NCBI GenBank assembly: GCA_938038825.1
Contig: CALHST010000208.1
Coordinates: 1 to 7,392 of the forward strand
DNA from: an uncultured Paracoccaceae bacterium
GTDB lineage: Bacteria > Pseudomonadota > Alphaproteobacteria > Rhodobacterales > Rhodobacteraceae
Direction of reading: 5' to 3'
Length of the DNA stretch: 7,392 nt
Positions 1-5,589 of the stretch are shown piece by piece (positions within the stretch are counted from its first letter, which is position 1; the number at the start of each line of letters is the position of its first letter). The position numbers and the translations under genes are program-made. Under the pieces are notes generated by a model, which was given only the letters and a program-made list of their open reading frames with translations, made no database searches and was not told where the DNA came from.

Positions 1-858
1 GCGGCGATGACGCTGGTCGGCATCCAAAAGGGACAAGTGCCGTTTTCGCATTTGATCAATGCGGTTTTTGGCACCGATATCCACTATTTCGGTTGGACGG
101 TGCATTCGGTTTTGGCCATCCTATTGACCATAGGGATGATGGTGTTGCTTGCCTATTTGGTGCAGCGATACATCTTTCGGTTCCTTGTGGGACAAGAGCC
201 GATCATTCTGTTCATGGCGACGATTGGGCTGGCCTATTTCCTTGAAGGCGTTGCGGATCTGATGTGGGGGTCCGAGATCAAGAAGCTGGATGTGTGCCTG
301 ACCGACCTGACATGTCTGCCGCAAGGGATCAACATTGCCATTGATGAGTTCACCTTTGGTGTCTTTGGATATGGGTTCTTTATCGACAATCTGGACATCA
401 CGGCGACGATCATTGCGATCCTGCTGGTGGCGGCGCTGGTCGCGTTCAGTCAATATACCAAGCAGGGTCGCGCGATGCGGGCCGTGGCAGATGACCATCA
501 GGCGGCGTTGTCCGTTGGCGTGTCGCTCAACTATATCTGGATCCTGGTTTGGTCCGTAGCGGGCTTTGTCGCTTTGGTTGCGGGGATCATGTGGGGTGCG
601 AAATCCGGGGTCCAGTTTTCGCTGTCCTTGATTGCGCTCAAGGCCTTGCCGGTTCTGATGTTGGGTGGGTTTACCTCTATCCCCGGCGCGATTGTCGGGG
701 GGTTGATCATCGGTGTGGGCGAAAAGCTGTTTGAATTTTCCATCGGTCCGATGATTGGTGGCGCGACGGAAAACTGGTTTGCCTATGTCTTGGCGTTGCT
801 GTTTCTGGTGTTCCGCCCGCAAGGCCTGTTTGGGGAGAAGATCATTGAACGGGTATAG
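1..858 (+). CDS. livH: LivH-type ABC transporter permease (5' end outside window)
   Basis: Inner-membrane permease subunit of a branched-chain-amino-acid-type (HAAT) ABC importer; with LivM it would form the translocation channel. The frame is open from base 1. The first ATG, at base 7, is probably internal: LivH proteins begin with two more membrane segments and a conserved N-F-A-Q/H-G stretch, absent here, so roughly 60-70 residues lie upstream. Visible from base 7 are several hydrophobic segments and the cytoplasmic ATPase-contact (EAA-like) loop, with GRAMRAVADDHQAALSVG near residues 157-174. The family's late region is also present (LKALPVLMLGGFTSIPGAIVGG, about 212-233), as is the typical C-terminus RPQGLFGEKIIERV ending in TAG at 856-858. 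The next + strand gene, livM, follows only after two opposite-strand genes. Family assignment is secure; the transported substrate is unknown. Confidence 0.93.
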   Translation, partial: AAMTLVGIQKGQVPFSHLINAVFGTDIHYFGWTVHSVLAILLTIGMMVLLAYLVQRYIFRFLVGQEPIILFMATIGLAYFLEGVADLMWGSEIKKLDVCLTDLTCLPQGINIAIDEFTFGVFGYGFFIDNLDITATIIAILLVAALVAFSQYTKQGRAMRAVADDHQAALSVGVSLNYIWILVWSVAGFVALVAGIMWGAKSGVQFSLSLIALKALPVLMLGGFTSIPGAIVGGLIIGVGEKLFEFSIGPMIGGATENWFAYVLALLFLVFRPQGLFGEKIIERV

Positions 859-874
859 TGCGCTGCCTTTTGGG

Positions 875-1120
875 TCACTCGAAAATATGCATGATCACAA
901 TGATCAGCCACGCGATGAAGCCGAGGCCAAAGCCAATCAGGGCTGCGGTGATGATGGAAAAATCGTATGTGAAGGCAAAGTAGATGCCTGCAAAACAGCC
1001 GCCAAAGCTGAACAGCATGGGCAGGAAATACTTGTTTCCCATAACACGCAACACTTTGGACATAGCGCGCCAGACCGGACTGGACGTGATGACTGCACGT
1101 TTATTGAGGGTCTCCTTCAT
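875..1120 (-). CDS. Small two-helix membrane protein, unknown function
   Basis: Encodes 81 residues and I do not recognise a named family. The N-terminal 30 residues are basic and polar (MKETLNKRAV...). Two hydrophobic segments follow, about residues 32-51 (YFLPMLFSFGGCFAGIYFAF) and 55-78, the second glycine-rich and ending in a short HIFE tail, which suggests a small inner-membrane hairpin protein. The ATG (complement of 1118-1120) is preceded on the minus strand by GGAG seven bases upstream. The gene converges with livH, whose stop is only 16 bases away, with no terminator visible between them. It lies 92 bases downstream of the SHOCT-like gene on the same strand and may share its transcript. 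Size, ribosome site and membrane pattern make it credible, but no function can be assigned. Confidence 0.72.
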   Translation of the reverse strand: MKETLNKRAVITSSPVWRAMSKVLRVMGNKYFLPMLFSFGGCFAGIYFAFTYDFSIITAALIGFGLGFIAWLIIVIMHIFE

Positions 1121-1212
1121 TGTGCGGCTCCATCAGTTCCTGCGGCCGTATCAGACACCGCCAATTTGGCAGCAATAGGGCCGCGATGGGGTCATAGGGT
1201 GCGGACACGCGA

Positions 1213-1530
1213 TCAGTCTTTCAGCTTTTGGGACGCGTGTACGGTTCCAGCGGCAAAGACAGTCACTGCAAATGTCAGTGCAATGTTCCAATTGCCGATC
1301 AACAGAGCCACCAGAGTGGTTCCAATGGAAAAGACAAGTGCCATGAACAGCGCGATGTGCCAAAGTTTGGGTTCCGGGGTGTCGGATAAGGCGGGCGTCA
1401 TTGTGACCACGTCTGTTTCACGTATGGCGCCTTCCAACTTGACACGGATGCGGGCGAATTCACGCTCCGAGATCTCTCCGCGTTGTCGCGCTGCGTTAAG
1501 ACGGCGCACTTCTTCCAGAACAGCATTCAT
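1213..1530 (-). CDS. SHOCT-like small membrane protein
   Basis: Encodes 105 residues from the ATG at the complement of 1528-1530. The frame stays open upstream to 1719, but that extension has an arginine/proline-rich, non-protein-like composition. The chosen ATG has a good GGGAG ribosome site eight bases upstream. Residues 1-36 (LEEVRRLNAARQRGEISEREFARIRVKL) resemble the short amphipathic SHOCT module, in which a helix is followed by a G-x-I-[ST]-x-x-E-F turn and another helix; such modules occur at the ends of many bacterial membrane or oligomeric proteins. A linker (about 37-55) leads to two hydrophobic segments, about 56-78 and 82-98, with a short QKLKD tail. It is probably an inner-membrane protein of unknown role. 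It is read toward the 81-residue gene and away from livM. Confidence 0.75.
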   Translation of the reverse strand: MNAVLEEVRRLNAARQRGEISEREFARIRVKLEGAIRETDVVTMTPALSDTPEPKLWHIALFMALVFSIGTTLVALLIGNWNIALTFAVTVFAAGTVHASQKLKD

Positions 1531-1800
1531 GGATCCCACTCCCTTCACACACGGCCAAGTTGCAGGTGAAATGGGGCGGAATTTGGGAAAAGATCGGATT
1601 GCTTCGAGAGTGGTTAACAGGGGTCCGGGGCGCGACCTCGTCGCACGATGTGCGACATCACCCGCCCACCCGGAACCTTCGATTTGGCGCGATGTGGTGA
1701 TCGAGCGCCAGAGTGACACATTGGCCCATTTTAGTGATGGGCGTCATCGCAGTTATGAAGTTCATGCAGCTGATTGCTGTACGCAAGGGGGATGTATCTG
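1531..1800. promoter_or_regulatory. Divergent intergenic region upstream of livM
   Basis: This 270-base gap separates the start of the minus-strand SHOCT-like gene from the start of livM, so it should hold the promoter of the small-gene pair and probably one for livM. I see no convincing -35/-10 pair in either direction. It contains three dyad symmetries. The first is a perfect 7+3+7 palindrome at 1640-1656. The second is TGGCGC (1685-1690) paired with GCGCCA (1705-1710) across 14 bases. The third is GCCCAT (1724-1729) paired with ATGGGC (1737-1742) across 7 bases. Any of these could be an operator or an RNA hairpin in the livM leader. The assignment rests on position and symmetry only. Confidence 0.45.
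1640..1656. promoter_or_regulatory. 17-bp perfect palindrome, candidate operator
   Basis: GTCGCAC-GAT-GTGCGAC is a perfect inverted repeat with 7-base arms and a 3-base centre. It lies 144 bases before the livM start and 109 bases before the SHOCT-like gene start. Short odd-centred palindromes in divergent gaps are commonly dimeric-regulator binding sites, but no regulator gene is present in the window and the motif matches no operator I can name. It could equally be a chance symmetry or a transcript hairpin. Confidence 0.35.
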
Positions 1801-2877
1801 ATGCTCTATCGTGAGGCTGGGGATTTCAGCACAACCTATCGACAGGACAGTCAGACCTTTCCGATTAAGTTTGATCGGTATCGGTACTACGCTGTGTTGC
1901 TGGTGGCCTTTGCTGTGGTTCCCTTTTTGGTCAATGACTATTGGGTTAACGCGATTTTGGTGCCCTTTTTGATCTATTCCATTGCTGCGATTGGGCTGAA
2001 TATCCTGACGGGGTATTGCGGTCAGGTGTCGCTTGGAACTGGGGGTTTCATGGCTGTGGGGGCTTATGCCTGTTACAAGCTGATGACGGCGTTTCCGGAT
2101 GTGAATATCCTGATCCATATCTTGTTAGCGGGTGGGATCACAGCAGCTGTCGGCACGGCCTTTGGCTTGCCTTCACTGCGGATCAAAGGGTTTTATTTGG
2201 CCGTGGCGACGTTGGCGGCGCAGTTCTTTTTGCTGTGGCTGTTTAACCGGGTTGGGTGGTTTTACAACTATTCGGCATCGGGTCAGATCAATGCGCCCGA
2301 ACGGATGGTGTTTGGCGTGCCGGTCACAGGACCCAACGTAGAACCCTGGGCGATGTATATGATCTGTTTGGTGTTCGTGTTTTTCTGTGGAATCTTGGCG
2401 CGCAATTTGACGCGGGGGTCTGTTGGGCGGACATGGATGGCCATTCGGGACATGGATATTGCCGCGGAAATCATCGGCGTGAACCCTTTGAAAGCCAAGT
2501 TGACAGCCTTTGCGGTCAGTTCGTTTTTCGTGGGGATCGCCGGGGCGCTGTTCTTCGCCGTGTATTTGGGGGCCGTGGAAGTGGGTGAGGCGTTCAGTAT
2601 TCAGAAATCCTTTATCGTCTTGTTCATGATCATCATCGGAGGATTGGGTTCGATCTTTGGATCCTTTGCCGGGGCCGCCTTGCTGGTTGTGCTGCCTGTG
2701 GTGTTGAAGTTGGTCGGGGTCGATATGTTTGGCTGGCCAACGGATATTGTGGCGCATCTGCAATTGGTGATTGTGGGGCTTCTGATCATCGTATTCCTGA
2801 TACTGGAGCCGCATGGATTGGCGCAATTATGGCGGGTGGCAAAGGAGAAGCTCCGGCTTTGGCCATTCCCGCACTAA
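1801..2877 (+). CDS. livM: LivM-type ABC transporter permease
   Basis: Second inner-membrane permease of the Liv/HAAT importer, 358 residues, a usual length for LivM. The frame is open from a TTG at 1774 and an ATG at 1792. I chose the ATG at 1801 because the purine run AAGGGGG (1785-1791) sits nine bases before it but abuts the 1792 codon. After a hydrophilic N-terminus of about 30 residues come many hydrophobic segments. LivM hallmarks are visible: GLNILTGYCGQVSLGTGGFMAVGAYA (about 65-90), the substrate-path region LPSLRIKGFYLAVATLAAQ (about 123-141), and the EAA-like ATPase-contact loop GRTWMAIRDMDIAAEIIGVN (about 209-228). IIIGGLGSIFGSFAGAAL (about 277-294) and the end LEPHGLAQLWRVAKEKLRLWPFP are also typical. 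Its partner permease lies upstream past two opposite-strand genes; the binding-protein gene follows after 133 bases. Confidence 0.95.
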   Translation: MLYREAGDFSTTYRQDSQTFPIKFDRYRYYAVLLVAFAVVPFLVNDYWVNAILVPFLIYSIAAIGLNILTGYCGQVSLGTGGFMAVGAYACYKLMTAFPDVNILIHILLAGGITAAVGTAFGLPSLRIKGFYLAVATLAAQFFLLWLFNRVGWFYNYSASGQINAPERMVFGVPVTGPNVEPWAMYMICLVFVFFCGILARNLTRGSVGRTWMAIRDMDIAAEIIGVNPLKAKLTAFAVSSFFVGIAGALFFAVYLGAVEVGEAFSIQKSFIVLFMIIIGGLGSIFGSFAGAALLVVLPVVLKLVGVDMFGWPTDIVAHLQLVIVGLLIIVFLILEPHGLAQLWRVAKEKLRLWPFPH

Positions 2878-2900
2878 CACGAATTTTAAAAACGCGAGGA

Positions 2901-2934
2901 GGGGTGGAACCCCGCCCGATGGTGCACAGCACCA
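2901..2934 (+). other. Two small hairpins after livM
   Basis: Two short stem-loops lie 23-57 bases past the livM stop. GGGGT (2901-2905) pairs with ACCCC (2909-2913) across 3 bases, and TGGTGC (2920-2925) pairs with GCACCA (2929-2934) across 3 bases. Neither is followed by a run of T, so they are poor intrinsic terminators. They could instead protect the 3' end of the upstream permease message or slow polymerase before the binding-protein gene. The symmetry is seen directly; function is inferred. Confidence 0.4.
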
Positions 2935-2948
2935 CATTTGAAATATCC

Positions 2949-2972
2949 TGTAGGGTGAGCTTCAGCTCACGC
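2949..2972 (+). repeat. Palindromic intergenic repeat, copy A
   Basis: A 24-base element with the core GTGAGCTTCAGCTCAC, a 7-base inverted repeat around TC. The transcript could fold as a 6-bp GTGAGC/GCTCAC stem with a TTCA loop. It is identical over all 24 bases to copy C at 6837-6860 and closely related to the inverted copy B at 6794-6816. It sits between livM and the binding-protein gene, 38 bases before the start codon. It has the character of a dispersed REP-like element; similar G-T-A-G-G-G-plus-palindrome elements are, from memory, common between genes in Rhodobacteraceae. Confidence 0.75.
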
Positions 2973-2993
2973 TGCGGCATCGGACAAAAACCT

Positions 2994-3001
2994 AAGGGAG
3001 G
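2994..3001 (+). promoter_or_regulatory. Strong ribosome binding site of the substrate-binding protein gene
   Basis: AAGGGAGG, a near-complete match to the anti-Shine-Dalgarno sequence, ends nine bases before the ATG at 3011. It is stronger than the sites of the neighbouring transporter genes and fixes the start of the binding-protein gene. This agrees with the expectation that periplasmic binding proteins are made in excess over their membrane partners. Confidence 0.7.
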
Positions 3002-3010
3002 AAACTACCG

Positions 3011-4288
3011 ATGAAGAAACTAGGACTTGCAACTGTCGCCGCGATGATGGTCGGGGCACCTGTGATGGCGGACCTTGTGTTCCCATCTCTGTCCTATCGG
3101 ACAGGACCTTATGCTGCGGGTGGGATCCCGTTCGCGGATGGCTATGCAGATTACATGACGCTGCTGAACGAGCGTGATGGCGGTATTGGCGGTGTTCCAG
3201 CCCGCATTTTGGAATGTGAAACGGGCTATAACACTGAAAAAGGGGTTGAGTGTTATGAAGCGACAAAGGGCGAAGGTTCTTTGGTGTATCAACCCTTGTC
3301 CACCGGCATTACCTATCAGCTGATCCCAAAGGCGACAGCAGATGGTATTCCAATTCACTCGATGGGGTATGGCCGGACATCCGCTAAGAATGGCGATGTG
3401 TTCAGCAATGTGTTTAACTATCCTGCGAACTATTGGGATGGGGCATCTGGCGGCGTAAACTACTTGCTGGAAACCAATGGTGGCGATTTAAGCGGCAAGA
3501 AAATCGCGCTTGTCTATCACAACTCAGCTTATGGCAAAGAACCGATCCGTACGCTGGAAGGTCTCGCCGAGAAGCATGGCTTTGAGCTGAGCTTGCTGCC
3601 TGTCGATCACCCTGGCCAAGAGCAGAAATCCCAGTGGTTGCAAATCCGCCGCGAACGTCCGGACTTTGTTCTGATGTGGGGTTGGGGTGTTATGAACCAA
3701 GTGGCTGTGCAAGAAGCAGCCAACATCCGGTTCAACATGGAAAACTTCATCGGCATCTGGTGGTCCGGCTCTGAAAACGACGTGTTGCCTGCGGGTGATG
3801 CGGCGAACGGCTATAAGGCGCTGACATTCCACGGCGTGGGCAGTGATTTCCCAATCTTTGAAGACATCCAGAAATATGTTGTGGATGCAGGCAAAGCAGC
3901 GGGTGCTGGCGATCAAGTCGGCTCGGTCCTGTATAACCGCGGATTGTATGCAGCGATGTTGGCAGCGGAAGCTGCCAAAGAAGCTCAAGAGATCCACGGC
4001 GTGGCGGAAATCACAGCCGTACAAATGCGCGATGGCATGGAAGCATTGGAAATCTCGGAAGCCAAAATGGCGGATCTGGGCTTGCCAAACTTTGGTCCAT
4101 CCTTTGCAGTGTCCTGTTCCAACCATGGCGGTGACGCTTTGGTCGGCGTGACGCAGTGGGATGCCTCGGCCAAGACATGGTCGCTGATCTCGGACTTCAA
4201 AGCGACAGATGGCGATGTCATTGGCCCTCTGATCGACGAAGATTCCAAAGCCTATGCTGCGGAAAATGGCATCGAAGGTCGGTGCTGA
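3011..4288 (+). CDS. Periplasmic substrate-binding protein of a Liv/HAAT-type ABC importer
   Basis: Encodes 425 residues, typical of type I periplasmic binding proteins (Peripla_BP_6, LivK-like). A Sec signal peptide is clear: MKK, a hydrophobic core, then VMA at residues 18-20, with likely cleavage before D21. The mature start DLVFPSLSYRTGPYAAGGIPFADGYADYMTLLNERDGGIGG has the family's early ligand-contact and N-x-x-GGIGG segment. The middle GKKIALVYHNSAYGKEP (about 162-178) is the usual second-lobe strand, followed by a V-D-H-P-G-Q-E-Q-K-S-Q-W segment (about 198-209). Cysteines at 69 and 81 could form a periplasmic disulfide; others are at 369 and at the last residue, 425. It should capture the ligand and deliver it to LivH/LivM. 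The divergence from amino-acid LivK and the nearby PaaK homologue argue for a non-amino-acid ligand, but this is not shown. Hairpins flank the gene on both sides. Confidence 0.93.
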   Translation: MKKLGLATVAAMMVGAPVMADLVFPSLSYRTGPYAAGGIPFADGYADYMTLLNERDGGIGGVPARILECETGYNTEKGVECYEATKGEGSLVYQPLSTGITYQLIPKATADGIPIHSMGYGRTSAKNGDVFSNVFNYPANYWDGASGGVNYLLETNGGDLSGKKIALVYHNSAYGKEPIRTLEGLAEKHGFELSLLPVDHPGQEQKSQWLQIRRERPDFVLMWGWGVMNQVAVQEAANIRFNMENFIGIWWSGSENDVLPAGDAANGYKALTFHGVGSDFPIFEDIQKYVVDAGKAAGAGDQVGSVLYNRGLYAAMLAAEAAKEAQEIHGVAEITAVQMRDGMEALEISEAKMADLGLPNFGPSFAVSCSNHGGDALVGVTQWDASAKTWSLISDFKATDGDVIGPLIDEDSKAYAAENGIEGRC

Positions 4289-4298
4289 TCTAAAATTT

Positions 4299-4345
4299 CC
4301 TGGCGGCGGTGTGGATATCGCCGCCAGGGTTCTTTGAGTATTTTT
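4299..4345 (+). terminator. Stem-loop after the binding-protein gene (terminator or attenuator)
   Basis: CCTGGCGGCG (4299-4308) pairs perfectly with CGCCGCCAGG (4319-4328), a 10-bp GC-rich stem. It can extend inward by about three pairs, including G-T wobbles, to a 4-base loop. T-rich sequence follows (GTTCTTTGAGTATTTTT), but the first T run is interrupted, so it may be only a partial terminator. It starts ten bases past the binding-protein stop and ends 37 bases before the livF start. This is a usual place for a structure that limits readthrough into the ATPase gene and stabilises the abundant binding-protein message. Confidence 0.7.
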
Positions 4346-4360
4346 GGAACAATGAAGAGG
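4336..4360 (+). other. GAGTATTT..ATGAAG motif upstream of livF
   Basis: Directly after the stem-loop comes GAGTATTTTTGG (4336-4347), then ATGAAGAGG (4352-4360). The last part, GAAGAGG, doubles as the livF ribosome site, five bases before the ATG at 4366. From memory, a GAGTATTT-x-GG-x-A-A-x-ATGAAG string following a GC-rich hairpin recurs between genes in Roseobacter-group genomes. Its role is not known to me. The sequence is seen; the recurrence is recall, not a search. Confidence 0.45.
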
Positions 4361-4365
4361 CTGTG

Positions 4366-5190
4366 ATGCTTGATACCGGTGGCAGTGAAGAGACTGTTCT
4401 TGAGGTCAACAATATCGAAGTGATCTACAACCATGTGATCCTTGTTCTGAAAGGTGTGTCATTGACCGTTCCCAAAGGGGGCATCACGGCGTTGTTGGGC
4501 GGCAATGGGGCTGGTAAGACAACGACGCTCAAGGCGATTTCCGGTTTGTTGGCGTCGGAACGTGGGGAAGTGACCAAAGGCGCGATCTCGGTCAATGGCT
4601 CTAATACAGCGGGCATGGATCCAGCAGATTTGGTGAAGCTGGGTATCGTGCAGGTCATGGAGGGACGTCATTGTTTTGAGCACCTGACCATCGAGGAAAA
4701 CTTGCTGACCGGGGCCTATACGCGGACCGACGGCAAGGGTGCCGTCGCTGCAGATCTTGAGATGGTATATAATTATTTCCCGCGCTTGCGCGAACGCCGG
4801 AAGTCCCAGGCAGGCTATACATCAGGTGGCGAGCAGCAAATGTGCGCCATTGGGCGGGCGTTGATGTCCAAGCCAGAGACAGTGTTGCTGGATGAGCCAT
4901 CAATGGGTTTGGCGCCGCAATTGGTCGAACAGATTTTCGGTATTGTGAAAACAATCAACGAAGAACAGGGCGTGACGATTTTGCTGGCCGAGCAGAATAC
5001 CAACGTTGCGCTGCGTTTTGCGCATCATGGCTATATTTTGGAAAGTGGCCGTGTGGTCATGGAAGGCCCGGCGGCTGAATTGCGCGAAAACCCGGATGTG
5101 AAAGAATTCTATTTGGGGATGTCTGATGAGGGGCGGAAATCATTTCGCGACGTGCGCTCTTATCGTCGTCGAAAAAGGTGGTTGAGTTAG
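4366..5190 (+). CDS. livF: LivF-type ABC transporter ATP-binding protein
   Basis: One of the two cytoplasmic ATPases of the Liv/HAAT importer, 274 residues from the ATG at 4366. The longer frame from a GTG at 4309 would run through the terminator stem-loop and is rejected; GAGG five bases before 4366 supports the choice. Motifs in order are Walker A GGNGAGKTT (45-53), the Q-loop with VQVMEGRHCF (95-104), ABC signature TSGGEQQ (152-158), Walker B VLLDEP (173-178) and D-loop SMGLAP (179-184). Switch region LLAEQN (206-211) has the E-Q-N usual for LivF in place of a switch histidine. The C-terminus adds a basic tail, GRKSFRDVRSYRRRKRWLS, beyond the core family end near EFYLG. LivG, its expected partner, is not in the window. 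No terminator is visible between it and the following small gene. Confidence 0.95.
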   Translation: MLDTGGSEETVLEVNNIEVIYNHVILVLKGVSLTVPKGGITALLGGNGAGKTTTLKAISGLLASERGEVTKGAISVNGSNTAGMDPADLVKLGIVQVMEGRHCFEHLTIEENLLTGAYTRTDGKGAVAADLEMVYNYFPRLRERRKSQAGYTSGGEQQMCAIGRALMSKPETVLLDEPSMGLAPQLVEQIFGIVKTINEEQGVTILLAEQNTNVALRFAHHGYILESGRVVMEGPAAELRENPDVKEFYLGMSDEGRKSFRDVRSYRRRKRWLS

Positions 5191-5298
5191 GGACAAGACT
5201 GCAATTTTTGGATTGGGTGTCAGAAAGCAAAGTGCCATATTCCATTTTAGCGTCAGAGCGGCATTTGAGGTCCGGCATGACAAGATATGGGGACCATG

Positions 5299-5589
5299 AT
5301 GGAAAAAGTTGCCTGCAGAACACCCGCCAAAGAGCGTCCCGGGGTCACAAAGATCCCAAAATGGAAATTTGACTCTGTCCGCGCGGCGATTTTGGCCGCC
5401 ATTGGAACAGAGGAACTGGCTTTTTCAGATTTGGAGGCCGAAGTGCGTAAAAATTTGGCAGATGATGACTACCACAGGATGGGGTCCTTGGGGTGGCATG
5501 TCACCACGGTGAAATTAGAGATGGAAGTGCGCGGCGAAATTGAGCGTCTTCCGGGCAATGGGCCGCAAAGGCTCCGGCGGGTGGTATGA
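5299..5589 (+). CDS. Small DUF6958-like protein
   Basis: Encodes 96 residues from the ATG at 5299. The frame also offers ATGs at 5287 and 5296; GGGG at 5289-5292, six bases ahead, favours 5299, and family members as I recall them begin with M-E-K. The protein has a basic N-terminal arm, a helix KWKFDSVRAAILAAI (about 21-35), an acidic middle and a GWHVTTVKLEMEVRGEIERLP stretch (about 65-85). That stretch resembles the G-W-x-x-T-V-x-L-D/E-x-E-x-x-G core of DUF6958, a small winged-helix-looking family of unknown function. Its TGA overlaps the ATG of the PaaK-like gene as ATGA, implying translational coupling. It follows livF after 108 bases. The function is unknown; a regulator or accessory protein of the ligase homologue is only a guess. 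Confidence 0.72.
   Translation: MEKVACRTPAKERPGVTKIPKWKFDSVRAAILAAIGTEELAFSDLEAEVRKNLADDDYHRMGSLGWHVTTVKLEMEVRGEIERLPGNGPQRLRRVV

Noticed and set aside
121..822. Minus-strand 233-codon frame opposite livH
   Set aside because: It is fully antisense to a conserved permease and rich in R, H and Q in the way expected of a complement of hydrophobic coding sequence.
1531..1719. 63-residue N-terminal extension of the SHOCT-like gene
   Set aside because: The extension is arginine/proline/serine-rich without family character, and the internal ATG at 1530 has a good ribosome site and begins the SHOCT-like helix directly.
1774..1800. Earlier livM starts (TTG at 1774, ATG at 1792)
   Set aside because: The purine-rich ribosome site at 1785-1791 is correctly spaced only for the ATG at 1801.
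755..1801. Long + strand open frame of 348 codons across the livH end and the gap before livM
   Set aside because: It overlaps the conserved livH C-terminus and both minus-strand small genes, has no family resemblance and a low-complexity, non-protein-like composition; it is a shadow frame.
2173..2826. Minus-strand 217-codon frame opposite livM
   Set aside because: Antisense shadow of a conserved permease, with the same R/H/Q-rich composition and no recognisable domain.
3524..4126. Minus-strand 200-codon frame opposite the binding-protein gene
   Set aside because: Antisense shadow; the + strand frame has a signal peptide and family motifs throughout.
5213..5241. Possible promoter TTGGGT-N17-CATATT before the DUF6958-like gene
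   Set aside because: Only weak matches to both hexamers; the spacing is right but such pairs arise easily by chance, so I do not annotate it.
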